Part shown: in pieces, positions 1 to 10,600 of the stretch
Numbering within the stretch: the first letter of the stretch is position 1
Layout of the letters: each line of letters starts with the position of its first letter
Assembly: GCF_000471905.2 (NCBI RefSeq)
Contig: NW_006499535.1
Span: forward strand, 419,459-483,458
Reading direction: 5' to 3'
Source of the DNA: Amborella trichopoda
Lineage: Eukaryota; Streptophyta; Magnoliopsida; Amborellales; Amborellaceae
DNA length: 64,000 bases
Notes under the pieces: generated by a model
Database searches by the model: none
The model's input: only the letters and a program-made list of their open reading frames with translations
Told to the model about the DNA's origin: nothing
Position numbers and translations under genes: made by a program

Positions 1-414
1 CCATGAAGGAGAATACTTGGCAGTTGGTGGTCGAACATATCAACAGCTCAGTGAAGAGGAGTGGGAAATCGTCTCTGGGACAAGCCGTATTCAGGTCACG
101 GAAGTCAATGCATACCCTGATTTGTCCGTTCTTCTCAAAACATTAGCCAACCACCTAGGATCTTTGACTTCTCGTATGAAGCGCGTCGTATTTAGCTTGC
201 TTACCTCTGCTTCGATCTGGATTTCCAAATCGGTCTGGAATCTTCTTGCCTTCTGCTTGATAGGCCTGAGTGAGGGGTCAATTCCTAGCCTGTGTACTGC
301 AATCTGAGGGTTAAGGCCAGGCAAATGCCAAGCAAAGACATCTTGATTGGCTCGTAAAAAGTCAGCATTACATAATGACTGAGATGACAATGGGCCTTGA
401 GTTAGTTTCATCAC
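1..414 (-). pseudogene. Reverse transcriptase N-terminal fragment of H
   Basis: The frame at 414-91 reads NQDVFAWHLPGLNP, then HRLGIDPSLRPIKQKARRF, then EAEVSKLNTTRFIREV and DPRWLANV. This is the typical entry to Ty3/gypsy RT: a DVFAW box, a ...DP..RP.KQK.RRF box and a KL....FI.EV...WLANV box. The next part, from 90 down to 1, continues in another frame, so there is a frameshift. The catalytic YVDD region lies outside the window. Element B carries the equivalent segment at about 57270-57440. A fragment of a dead pol gene. Confidence 0.85.
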
Positions 415-478
415 CCCAGTTCACTTCCTCTAAGTCATCAGCCGTAGCTTGTCCGCCATCCTCCAAAATTTCCAAGGC

Positions 479-1388
479 TTATTCTATTTCATCCTCATTG
501 AGCGACATAGAATAGGGAGTTTGCTTATGCATCTCTTTCCTTTCCGCATCTTCTGAATTGTCAAGTTCTCGGACAACTAGTATAATTTCAGCTATCTTTT
601 GAGGTTCATGAATAATAACCTCTTCAAGGACTGGCGCTGCTGAGCTTTCCTCATGGATCACCAGCATGTGGCATGCCTCATAGTTGGAGCAGATCTTCCA
701 CTTGGAGCTTCTCAACAATTCCCCCAAATCAGGCTCTGAGGCTAACTGGGGTTTTTTCTCATGCTTTGGTTTGAGAATCCGATTTGGCTGTGACTATAGC
801 AACACTAACACTTAGGAATCCGATCTTTTGAGCGACCATCTTTCTTATCGCTTTATTATGCCGCTTTCTTGTATTGCAGGATTTGAGCTCTTGATTAAGA
901 ATTTCAAAATCTGGGCATTGCATGGTGAGGTCAGAGAGGGACCTCTAGAGGGAGGAAGGGCTTGAAGAGTTAGGGATAGGAGAAGGGACAAAGCTTTTAG
1001 GGTCTTCACTTAAATTGGACCGAATCAAGGACCTCTTAACGTCATGGCCCATGTTGGACGATTGAAGGGGATCTTTAAGGTCTTTACCCTATATGGACTG
1101 TTGGTCTTCTCTTTTGTCATGTGACTACGGGGTCTTTTTATCTCCCTCACCCTTGTTGGACGTGTTTTGCATTGCTTTCTCAATCATGCATTGATTGCCC
1201 TTCGCAAGAAGAATTTGCCTTGGGACAAAATCCTGCAAGGTGGGAAGAGGGGGAATAGAGGGAAGGACTTCCACCTCACTAGGAAGTCGAGGAAGACTTG
1301 ACTTGTTGGTTTGAGCCCTAGAAGACTCCTTGCTGCTTCTTTCTTTCTCGTTGGGCTTGGCCTTTTGAGGTTGGGGCATAAGTGCCAT
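479..1388 (-). pseudogene. Pre-RT spacer and gag-pol linker of H
   Basis: The 479-727 frame contains SNYEACHMLVIHE and an acidic tail, which matches NYDVCHKLAFHEG in element B (about 54655-54690) and SHEACHMVQIS in element A (about 19590). The 1125-1388 frame contains LPPLPTLQDFVP, matching PLPPLPTLKDFIP in A (15017-15379). Between them, at about 950-1130, are degenerate repeats around 'gacctctt...gtcatg...ttggac', which also occur in A at 19010-19170. These are spacer modules between gag and RT with no catalytic motif. All are broken by stops. Confidence 0.65.
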
Positions 1389-1599
1389 GTCTGCTTGACA
1401 GATAGCCTCTCTTTTAAGGCTTTTTATCTTGCCCTGACCTTAATGTTTTCTCCATGGCTCGTGCGATTTGGCAGGGGCTTGAGGGAGAATGAAATCTCGG
1501 ACTTGTTCGGAAGTTTTGACTCCATAACCTTTCTTGGAAGGTAGGGGTGACGTGCTCTCTATGACAATCTCACCACTTTGTATGAATCCTCCTAGGATA

Positions 1600-2319
1600 T
1601 CTCAAAATGCACAGCAAAGAAACAAATCATGTCCGTTGAATTGGTGGTATTGGCACCACTGGTTTTGGTTCTGTTATTCTATGTGTTCCATGTTTCTAGG
1701 TGCATAGGGCGTGAACATTCCCTATCGTACCAACATGTCGAAGAGAACAGGGAACATATTGGGGGGCAATTGGCTCACAAAGATGCTGTAAGATTGCTCT
1801 TCTTGGATTATCACCACGTCCAAAGCCTCTGCTGTTTCGTAGGCTTCCTTGAGGTTTTCGTGGTCGATCTGCCAGTTTCAAATCAAGGCATCGATGTGCT
1901 CTTTGAGTTGAACATAATTTTGCATGAGGTGTCCTAGAATTCGATGGTAAGGGTAGTAGTTCTTGTGATCGACAAGGCCTGCTTGCTTTCTCGTCATTGG
2001 AAGGGTCACCATGCCCTGTTTTACTAGAATTTTCATGAGAGTTGGTACCCACACTTTGTTGAAACTGTACAGCAGGGCTAGTCTTTGCTAGAATCACTCA
2101 GAGTAGTATAGATTTTGGGGCAGGCCTACTCTGTTATAACTTTGGGAGAGAGGCTGTTGTTGCTGGGATCTTCGGCAGTATCTTTCCTTGAGAGGTGTCT
2201 AATATCTTAAGAGAGTTGACATTACTTACGAGATTAGAGTGAAGGGGCATGGGAGTTGTCACTGCGCTGACGACATTTCTTTGCTGGCCAGCACGATGGT
2301 TAGGCCTTGTGGGATTCCG
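1600..2319 (-). pseudogene. gag C-terminal remnant of H
   Basis: In the minus strand, short in-frame blocks read NYYPYHRILGHLMQN (about 1980-1930) and WCQYHQFNGH (about 1650-1620). These are zinc-knuckle-like C-x2-H-x5-H blocks seen in the gag C-termini of A, B and D. RNVVSAVTT at about 2280-2250 matches the KEVINVAITV block that closes the gag of A. Several frameshifts separate the blocks. The gag is cut at 2319 by element J, so the N-terminal gag half should lie beyond the nested insertions. Confidence 0.6.
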
Positions 2320-3289
2320 TGTCACGACCTTGCCCCTGACCCCAGAGGGCGACAGAGTGCGAGATCGCAAACGCCACTCAGGTGGGAGTGAGCTTAATGC
2401 ATTTTAAAATAGAAAAATCAGAGCAAACCAAAAGGTAAAGCATCAACTCCCACTAGGGCCATAGAAAAAGTTGTATAAATAAAAACTATCAAGGTACACA
2501 TATACAGAACCCAAAAATATTACAATTGGTCCGAAGCAACATGGAACATCGATAACATGTACAATAAAGCCACTGAATGGCTACAACCAAGAGACAACTA
2601 CAGCCTAAGAAAGCTTCCTTGTTGAGCAGATCTTCATGTAGTTAACCTCGATTGTCACTCGCTTGTCCTCAACCTGCAGCTGTCAATCTACAAAGAGGGA
2701 AGTAAACAGAATGAGCTACAAAGCCCAGTAAGTGGATCATAACACCTCTCCCTGCTTAAGAATATCATTTTATAATAATTACAAGATATTATAACAAAAT
2801 CCTCAATAAACATGAGTCATATGTTAAAACCACATCTATCAGAGTATCACAGATGATTCACTGTACAATAATAACATGTTATGCCACTGGATGCGATATG
2901 GAAAGAGATCATTTATTTACTCAATAGTAGTAATCTTAACAGAGTCATATGCTTAGCCAAACACCACATTTACTAGCTAACTCACTCCTTCGTCCACCTA
3001 CTCCCGAAATAGAAGTCTTATTCATCAGGTCAAGCCAATCCCATTGCTTAGGACCTCTATCATCACTCAGAAGTGAAGACAATGACAAGTGGGTGACCCA
3101 CTTCGTATTGTCCTCACACACACACACAGTATAGGCTCTTGACCTTGCAAGACACTGCCCTCTCTTTACATCCCGCTCGAGGGTGCTCCACTACCAAAGG
3201 GGTCCCAATGGATAGTGCCCATACATCTTGGGGGGCATGACCCACCTAAGTTCACATCACATCCTAGCTCTCTTCCTATCATTAGGGGT

Positions 3290-3780
3290 TAGGGAAAGAT
3301 TTCATTGTGGTGCAATTCCATGCTTCCACATCACATCTCATCGTGGTGCAAGTCCATGTTCCCAGATGATATCTCATCGTGGTGCAAGTCCATTCTCCCA
3401 CATCACATCTCATTGTGTCACATCACATCTCATTGTGTCACATCACACTATCAATGGATGACCCATTTCATAGTGATTCATATCACATTTATCAGTATCA
3501 TGTCAATATCACAGTATCAGTATCAGTATCACAATATCAGTATCACAATATCATTATCACCATATCAGTAACAGTATTACGATATCACAATTTCAATATC
3601 AGTATCAGTATCAGTATCAGTATCACAATATCAGTATCATCGTATTACATATCCAGTATCACAGTATCACATATTCATTCTCACACTATCACATATTCAG
3701 TATTACAGTATCACATGTTCAGTCTCACTATCACATATTCAGTATCACAGTATCACATTCATATTTTCTGCAATTTCAAG
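3290..3780. repeat. Microsatellite-like ATCAGT/CACAT arrays in J LTR
   Basis: Two simple arrays adjoin. At about 3300-3450 a ~32-bp unit of the form 'cacatctcatcgtggtgcaag' repeats, passing into a shorter 'catcacatctcattgtgt' unit. At about 3480-3770 'atcagt' and 'atcacagt' hexamer-type units repeat with small changes. They have no coding meaning. Confidence 0.85.
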
Positions 3781-5115
3781 CAATGACATCTGGTCATAGA
3801 CAGGGTCATAATATTCGATCCATTCAAAATTTGGAAATGATTCCAAAACCAATTTTATACTAGACACACATATCTTTCAAATGGGGGTATTTTGAAAGGT
3901 TTGGACCTCGTTTGTCCCTTCAAAAGCTCATTAGAAGGGAGACATTCCATTTGAAACCTGATGTGCAGTTGGGACAGTGACATGTCCCACTTAGTACAGT
4001 TATAACTATTAATCCATAAAGCATTTTTGTTTCCAAAACCAAAATTCGAGTAAAAACACGTATGTTTCAAAAAAGGGAAGTGTGAGAACATTTCGACTCC
4101 AGTTGGGCATTCAAAAGTTCGTGACAACCAAAGTAAGGGTTCTGGATTTCATGATATCTGTCCACAGTGATATATCTTCACAAATAATTTTATAACTCTC
4201 AATCAAGGAGAAATTTCAAAATGTGTTCAAAGTGTGATTTCAAGAATACTCATAGATATTTCAAATGGCTGTGATTTAGAAGAAAACAAACTCCATTTAG
4301 TCAGTCAAAATTCGTGGCTAAAGAGACAACCGTTTTGAACTTTTACTAAATCTGTCAACAGTGACCTCCTTGCACATTTTGAAGCATAACTCTTCATGTA
4401 TAAAGAATTTGAGCAAGATTCAAAGATGAACATTTTATTAGAAACAAATATCTTTCTAATGGAAATGGTTTGAGGTCATTTGGACCTCATTTCGTTGGTC
4501 AAAATTAGATTACAAAAACATAGAACCATCCTGGAAATTACAGTGCAGTTGTAGCATTTTTCAAAATGACAAGCAATTAATACCAAATTATTCTACATCT
4601 TAATATAAAACCTTTCTTATTGACCATTAGATACATATAAACACTTAATCATAGGTTTCCATGAAAAGCAAAGAAGATTTGATACTCATTTTGAGCATGT
4701 AAAGGCAAGCTAAAGTGCTGGAAATCGTGGTATAACAGTGTACACATACATCCTCTATTCATGCATCTACTCATGCTCATTCTTACACTTAATTCATGCT
4801 AAATCCATGCTTAAGGACCTACAAGATAGTTGACCCACTTACTGTCTCCAAAAGCTCTTCCAGAGTCCTCCTTCAAGCTTCTACCATGGGCTCTTCAAAA
4901 GAGAAGCAAGGCTAACAAAGGGGCTTTAAGTTGAGAGGCTCTAGAGAGAGTGAGAATGTGAATGACATTAGGGGAGAGAGAGGCTTAAGTACCCTGTTGG
5001 ATGGGGTGGCCCAAAGCTGGACAAGTGGTAGGCTCCACACATGCCACATGAGAAGTGGCATGTGTGGCAGCATGCAACTGGTAGGTGGCAATTTTGTTCA
5101 TGTACGGCAGTGACA

Positions 5116-5192
5116 CGCATGACTCATGAGGCAACACGCATGGCGTTACATGCACGACACTACACGCACGACGCTACACGCATGACGTTACC
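5116..5192. repeat. Short tandem repeat, 'cacgcatgacgttac' type
   Basis: Four to five imperfect units of about 16-20 bp ('acacgcatgacgttac' and variants) lie within the family-2 LTR. They are rich in alternating purine/pyrimidine steps. Confidence 0.65.
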
Positions 5193-5264
5193 CAATTTTG
5201 ATCCATCTCACTGCCATTCGTGAAAATTTCTTTTTCTTCTTCTTCTTATACACTCACGGCGCTG

Positions 5265-5432
5265 CCTCCTTCTCTCCCTTTTCATATGCGGCATTACCCC
5301 TTCTATCTCTTCAAGTGCGATGTTACTCTTTCTCTCTCTTCACACTTGGTGTTACCTCTTCTCTCTCTTTACGGGTGGCATTACCTCTTCTCTCTCTTCA
5401 TGTGCGATGTTACTCCTTCTCTCTCTTGCTTG
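5265..5432. repeat. 29-bp CT-rich tandem array near 5' end of J LTR
   Basis: Units such as 'ttcatgtgcgatgttactcc' followed by 'ttctctctc' repeat with a 29-bp period, about six times. Element E has a related array of about 55-bp period (59760-60130) at the same place near the LTR start, in the opposite orientation. Confidence 0.8.
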
Positions 5433-5453
5433 AAAAAATTCTCATTCGTTACA

Positions 5454-5469
5454 TCATCCTCCCTTTAAA
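5454..5469 (-). promoter_or_regulatory. Polypurine tract of element J
   Basis: On the minus strand the sequence TTTAAAGGGAGGATGA directly precedes the LTR start TGTAACG. It is the expected plus-strand DNA primer site and fixes the 5' boundary of the 3' LTR. Confidence 0.85.
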
Positions 5470-5850
5470 ATATATTTTTTCCCCACAATTACATATTCAC
5501 CAATTAAATCTTTTTGGGGTTTTAAAAACGGCACATAACCTTTTTACAGTGTTTAAACCGTACAATCCAACCTATGCTTCCAACCTTCTAGAAGAAAACA
5601 AACTTTATGGGCAAGGCTCTACCTCTCAGTCGTTCCCACAATACTTAAACTTTGAGTGGAAATAGTACCCGAGTATTTCCCCAAAAAGATGTGCACGTAT
5701 TAAGGTATAATTAAGGGTGCAAGTTCAATACTTAGGGGGGCATAAATAATACAATATAGGAAGGCAATCAGATTCAAACAAAGCTCAAATTTTTCTCTCA
5801 TCATTACCAAAGAGCTTACCTCAGGCTGCGGAGATAGATGCTTTCGCCTC

Positions 5851-6780
5851 TTATTCCGTGAGGGCAAACACCCGACCTTGAGTCTTGGGTCTCTCTCCGG
5901 GCTTCTTTGCAGGGCAGTCCTTAATTAAGTGGCCAAGCTTGCCACATCCAAAGCACACTCCTAGCTTTCTTTGGCACCCAACGATAGAATGGTTGCTAAG
6001 TCCGCAATATGAGCAGGTCGGCTGATGATTCTCCCTCACATCCCCTGGGAAAATCTTGTCTTTTCATATTATCCGGATTAATCTCCCTTCCAAGGTCTTC
6101 CTTAAGAGGTGGTCGATTCTTCCTCCGTTCTTTCTTAGATGGAAATCCTCACAATCCTTTTCAATCTTCAGGGCTAAATCAACTAATGGGAAGAAAATTT
6201 TAAGATTGGCTGTCATTATTCTCCCTCAGATATCTGGCCTAAGACCCCTTTCAAATTTACTCCCTTTACGTGCCTCCATATTGATGATGTGTGGCGCGTA
6301 GCTAGAAAGTTCTGTAAATTTAGCTGCATATTTCTTTACTGACATCTTCCGTTGCTACAACTCAATAAATTCTACCTCCTTTCTTTCTCGGATTGATTCA
6401 AGAAAGTACTTGTCAAAAAAGGTGAAGAGAAAATTTCCCAGGTTGCCTAGTTCCTGTCTCATCCCAAGATTGTTTCATCGAGCTCCACCAATGCTCAGCA
6501 TCCCCTTCTAGCATGAAGGTCCCTAATCTCACTTTCTGTTCATCGGAGCAATGCAATACTTCAAATATCTTCTACACTTGCCTCCTCCATCTATTAGCTT
6601 TTTCCACTCATCCATGTCCCGAAAATGCCCATTGTCACTTTGATCAGAGGTGGAGGCAGCCAAGGTCAGCATACAGTCTTTCATAATTTGGGTGATAGCC
6701 CCTAGTGTTATGAAGAATTCCCCAAAGGCTTCAGTGTTATCATTACTGGAACTCGCATTGTTGGCACGTGACCTCATCAT
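5851..6780 (-). pseudogene. gag of element J with two CCHC zinc knuckles
   Basis: This encodes the retrotransposon nucleocapsid/capsid precursor. The N-terminal frame (6780-6529) starts MMRSRANNASSS and includes HFRDMDEWKKLIDG. Just downstream in another frame is [19 protein letters not shown] (about 6520-6460), the gypsy gag box L.GDA..WW. The C-terminal frame (6039-5851) has two adjacent CX2CX4HX4C knuckles, CSYCGLSNHSIVGC and CFGCGKLGHLIKDC, which bind RNA in this family. Frameshifts between about 6500 and 6050 break the frame. No protease or RT follows; the next recognisable thing is the polypurine tract about 380 bp on. Confidence 0.88.
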
Positions 6781-6877
6781 CTTGACCTAAAACATGAACA
6801 CCTCAGTTACTAACCTATCCAAGAACCACTCTAAGGACACTTCTAAGACTCTCTAGGCCAAGAATCCTATTCTGGCT

Positions 6878-6889
6878 GCTCTGATACCA
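6878..6889 (-). promoter_or_regulatory. Primer binding site, initiator tRNA-Met (element J)
   Basis: The minus strand reads TGGTATCAGAGC, the exact complement of the 3' end of plant initiator tRNA-Met. It lies four bases inside the LTR end (CGTGATA at 6900-6894). Confidence 0.93.
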
Positions 6890-6893
6890 TAAC

Positions 6894-7561
6894 TATCACG
6901 GCCTTGCCCACTGACCCTTAACGTACCACTCCGGAGGGCGACAGAGTACGAGATCGCAATCAGAGGTCGCAAATGCCACTCAGGTGGGAGTGAGCTCAAC
7001 GCATTTTAAAAGAGGAAAATCATAACAAACCACAAGGTAAAGCATCAACTCCCACTCGGGCCACAAAAAAAGTCGGATAAATAAAAACTATCAAGTTACA
7101 CATATACAAAACCCAATAATATTGCAATTGGTCCGAGCCAACACGATCTGACAAACATACATAAAATATACAATAAAGCCACTGAATGACTACAACCAAC
7201 AGAAGCCTACAGCCTAAGAAAGCTTCATTATTGAGCGAATCTTCACGTAGTTAACCTCGATTGCCACTCACTTGTCCTCAACCTGCAGCTGTCAATCTAC
7301 AAAGAGGGAAGTAAATGGAATGAGCTACAAAGCCCAATAAGTGGATCATAACACCTTGTTTCCTTGTCTAAGAAAATCATTTTATAACAATTACAAGTTT
7401 TATAACAATTACAAGATATTATAATAAAATCCTCAATAAACATGAGTCATATGTTAAAACCACATCTATTAGAGTATCATAGAAGATTCACAGTGCAATA
7501 ATGACATGTTATGCACTGGATACGCTATAGAAGGAGATCATTTATTTACTCAACAGTACTA
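6894..7561 (-). repeat. 5' LTR remnant of element J
   Basis: About 668 bp of the inner end of the LTR align with 2320-2950 with scattered differences. One is an added 'acgtaccactccgg'-type segment near 6920 and another a duplicated 'ttttataacaattacaag' near 7380. The remaining ~2.5 kb are missing because element A begins at 7562. The missing part should resume after A ends, to the right of the window. Confidence 0.85.
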
Positions 7562-8820
7562 TGCTTGAAGACATTTTTTAGCACCTTGGTCCCTGATGCG
7601 GAATAACGAGGTAGCTAGACAATAAAGCCTTGACATAAAGTGGAATTCTTGATGGTCTCAGGATTGCCCCGAAACAAGTGGAAAGCTTCTTAAGAACTTC
7701 AAAAGGCCACTTATCAAGTTTCTTCACAATCTGAATTGTCTAAGGCAGTACAAACAAAGAAACAATTTCGAAAAAATCAGCCTCTAGCACTCTGAAATGG
7801 ACCCCGTAAATAAGACTATATTTTCGCTGCGTCAAACAGCTGTGGGTCCACTACTATTGGATCCAGCACGATCGAAAACCTCTATGGTTCAAGTTTCGGC
7901 TGAATCGGGCAAGAAAAAGTTATGGGTAAATTATCAAAAAGGGTTAAGCCTCACATATTCCCGTGCACCCTCCCTGCACCAAATCACCATTAAAGGTGCT
8001 TGTTTTACAATCTCTGGCAGTGACTTTCAGAGTCATATCTCATTCGTCCCGAGTCAGATTGTGCTCAAATTTTGTGAGTGTATTTGTTTCATGAAGACGA
8101 AAATTTTGATATGTGGCAAGCCCTGTGAAGACACCTAAGCAGGAAGAAAAGCTAAGGAGAAGTTGCTGATTCGTGAAGAAAGTTGCAGAAAAATCAACAA
8201 CAACACACCACGCCCAAGCGGCCAAATCTCGACGCTCGCACATTAGATTGACATGAGACCAGTTCCATCATGTGCGTAAGGTTTATAGCTATCTTTGGTC
8301 CAGACACCTTACATGATGAGGTTAGATTTCGCATACGAAGCCAATAAAGTGACTACAAATTCTGGCCAAAACTCCAAAGTTGCAAAATCTTTGTCCAAGC
8401 ATGAAATCGAGCTGCGTTTGTTGCCACACGATCGTGACGACATGCTTAGTATGATCCAGCAAATAAATCACAAAGAAAAATCATGAAACGAGCACACTAT
8501 CGATATGAAGCTTTTAAGATTCATCCAAATTTCAAGTCGCATGATCGTGGCTTAAAAACACGATCCATGGCTCGAAGTTAGTATCAAACGGGCACCAGAG
8601 CCACCCCCAAATGGGCATCAGAGCCACCCCGGATTATTCACGAAAGATCACGCACGTTCTAAGGCAGTAGTAGGGACTGTTTTGGAATTCCATTAATTGT
8701 TAGGCAGGGGCAAAACAATCATTTTGTACCCATTTTTAGAATTTCTTTTAATTAAAAAAAAATTTAATTAGCATAAATTGAGATAGGTTTTGGGCATCCA
8801 TCCATGTTTGGGTCCAATTC

Positions 8821-8828
8821 TATAAATA
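8821..8828 (+). promoter_or_regulatory. TATA box in LTR of element A
   Basis: TATAAATA follows 'ggtccaattc' and sits at the same LTR position in B (29923), C (22613 on minus), D (50088 on minus) and F (62973). It probably sets the start of the genomic transcript about 30 bp downstream. Confidence 0.7.
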
Positions 8829-8898
8829 CATGCTAAACCTAATTGTAAAAGGGTCCTTGGTGTTTCCCTGGTTCTTCCCTTTATCCCCTCAATTGATC

Positions 8899-8904
8899 AA
8901 TAAA
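8899..8904 (+). terminator. AATAAA poly(A) signal in LTR of element A
   Basis: AATAAA lies 71 bp after the TATA box, in 'gatcaataaagtttgc'. Elements B (29979-29984) and C (22533-22528, minus) have it at the same place. If used, the R region is very short and U5 is about 2.3 kb. Confidence 0.5.
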
Positions 8905-9130
8905 GTTTGCATTTTTGCTTTGAGTTTGTTGGTGCGTCTTGGAGAGAGAGAGAGGAGAGAGAAGAAAAGGGTCGGTACCCTTCAATAAGGTAATTTTCTC
9001 TCTCCTCCTCTCGTCTCTCTCTTTTCTCTCTCCTCCTCTTGTCACACTCTTTTTCTCTCTCCTTCTCTCGTCCCTATCCCTTTTCTTTCCCCTTCTTTTC
9101 TTGTCTTTTATCTCTTCTTCTTTATGAACA

Positions 9131-9970
9131 TGCACGGCTGTGGCAGAGCCGTGTATGTTATCTTCTTCCTTCTCTTTCTTAAACCCACAAGGCGATGGCA
9201 ACGTTGTGTGTGTCCTATTCTCTCTCTTTCTTCTTCTCCTGTTTCTTCTTCTTCTTGATCTTTCTCTCTATTCCTCTCTGACTGAATGTGCATGGTGATG
9301 GCAGCACCATGCACAAACCTCCCTCTCTATCTTCTTCTCTATCTTACACGGCGATGGCAATGCCGTGTGTGATCTCTCTCTCTATCTTCTTCTCTATCTT
9401 ACAAACGGTGATGGCAACACTGTGTGCGATTTCTTCTCTCTCTTCTTCTCTGTCTCACACACACGATGATGGCAATGCCGTGTGCATTTTCTTCTCTGTT
9501 CTTCTCTATCTCTCTCACACAACGATGATAACACCATGTGTGATTTCTTCTCTCTCGTCTTCTCTATCTCACACACAACGATGGAAACACTGTGTGCATT
9601 TTCTTCTCTCTCTTATTCTCTATTTCTCACGCACGGTGATGGCAACACCGTGCATGTTTTCTTTTCTCTCTTCTTCTTCTTGCCCTTCTCCTTCTTTCTT
9701 TATTCTCTCTCCTCTATCCTTCTATCTGTCTGAACATGCACGATAATAACAATGTTGTGCACAAATCTCTTTCTTTACTTTCTTCTCTCTGCTCTGTCTT
9801 TCTCTTTGTCTCTCACTATCTGAACATGCACGGCGATGGCAACGCCATGCACAAATCTCTCTTTCTATTTTTTCTCTCTCTAACACCCAAGGCGGTGGCA
9901 GCACCATGCATACCTCTTTTCTTATTCTTCCCTGTCTGACATTCATCGTGGTGGCAACGCCATGCATACC
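9131..9970 (+). repeat. Array of ~13 short hairpins in CT-rich DNA (LTR of A)
   Basis: Units of about 50-65 bp alternate a pyrimidine run with a short inverted repeat. Two are perfect: 9288-9314 has a 10-bp stem GTGCATGGTG/CACCATGCAC around a 7-base loop atggcag, and 9631-9653 has an 8-bp stem GCACGGTG/CACCGTGC around atggcaa. Others near 9132, 9349, 9408, 9467, 9524, 9581, 9735, 9826, 9890 and 9945 are variants with the loop (g)atggcaa largely kept. The array recurs reversed in C (21600-22275). Confidence 0.85.
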
Positions 9971-10404
9971 TCTTTCCTCATTCTTCTTCTCTCTTTTCTA
10001 ATCTCTTTCTCTCACCATCCTTCTTTCTCCTTCGGCTCTTCCTAATTTCTCTTCTCACATTCCTTTGCCATCTCTTCTTTCCTTTCTTCTCTCTTTACTA
10101 TTCTTTCTTCTTCCTCTTTCTTAAAATCCTCTTTTCTCCTCCCTATCTTTCTTACCTTCACTTTGATTTCTTTTCTCTCTCCTCTCCATTCGTGCACGGT
10201 GATGCTCATCACCAAACGTAACACTCTCATCCTTCCTTTATCCTCTGAAACATGCAAATGAGCTAGGCCTTAACCCTAGTAGCGAGCCAGGCCTCTGTCC
10301 AAATTTCCCCTTTCCCATGTTGTGCATGATGATGCTCATCGCCGCGCACGACATTCCTTTCTCATTCATGTCTCTTCTTCCATCATGGACGGCGGAAGTC
10401 CATC

Positions 10405-10600
10405 GTCATCCATTTTCTTTATCTCTCTTCTTTTCTCTCTTCTCTCTCTTCTTTCGTCTCCTCTTTCTCTCTTCTTTCTCTCCCTTTTTTATCTCTCTTC
10501 TTCCTTTCTCGTCTTTCTCTCTTCTTCTCTCTCTTTCTCTCTTTGCTTCTCTTATCTCTTATCTCCCTCTTTCATCTTCTTCTTTCTCTCTCATTTGACC
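10405..10600 (+). repeat. Pyrimidine-only tract in LTR of A
   Basis: Nearly 200 bases consist almost only of C and T on the plus strand, mainly 'tctctctt' with variants. The reverse counterpart in C is 20655-20965. Apparent ORFs of 93-97 codons here are Ser/Phe/Leu repeats and not genes. Confidence 0.85.

Larger units (their letters stand above)
1..2319 (-). mobile_element. Fragment H: Ty3/gypsy (Tat-like) gag-pol, minus strand
   Basis: Minus-strand remnants occur in normal element order reading right to left: gag C-terminal motifs (2319 to 1600), a low-complexity linker (1388 to about 900), a pre-RT spacer (727 to 479) and the start of reverse transcriptase (414 to 1). The same modules recur in elements A, B and D. 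Neither LTR of H lies in the window: the RT runs off the left edge and the gag is cut at 2319, where family-2 element J begins. H is therefore probably the oldest layer seen here. The whole stretch is broken by stops and frameshifts. Confidence 0.8.
2320..5453 (-). repeat. 3' LTR of element J (family 2, 3134 bp)
   Basis: On the plus strand it starts TGTCACGACC at 2320 and ends CGTTACA at 5453, so on the coding strand it runs TGTAACG...CGTGACA, a typical short terminal inverted repeat of plant gypsy LTRs. The first ~640 bp (2320-2950) align with 6894-7560, the other LTR. The part at about 3780-5200 aligns in reverse with 60130-61470 in element E. No coding region is credible; apparent ORFs at 3228-3786 and 5198-5665 are translated microsatellite or CT-rich repeats. 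It contains the tandem arrays listed separately. Confidence 0.85.
2320..7561 (-). mobile_element. Element J: family-2 LTR-gag-LTR retrotransposon
   Basis: Reading the minus strand, the order is 5' LTR remnant (7561-6894), PBS for initiator tRNA-Met (6889-6878), gag (6780-5851), polypurine tract (5469-5454) and 3' LTR (5453-2320). The internal part is only about 1.44 kb and holds gag but no protease, RT, RNase H or integrase. The left LTR is complete, with TGTAACG...CGTGACA ends. The right LTR is cut by element A at 7562. The likely left half of the target-site duplication is 2315-2319 (ttccg). Gag type and PBS suggest a chromovirus-like Ty3/gypsy origin; the missing pol makes it non-autonomous. 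Confidence 0.82.

Noticed and set aside
3228-3786. ORFs over 3228-3786 rich in His/Ser/Ile/Thr
   Set aside because: Direct translation of the ATCAGT/CACAT microsatellite.
9131-9970. Regular hairpins with spacers, CRISPR-like or tRNA-like
   Set aside because: Spacers are simple CT runs, stems vary, and no tRNA cloverleaf or Cas gene is present. It is LTR sequence shared by several copies.
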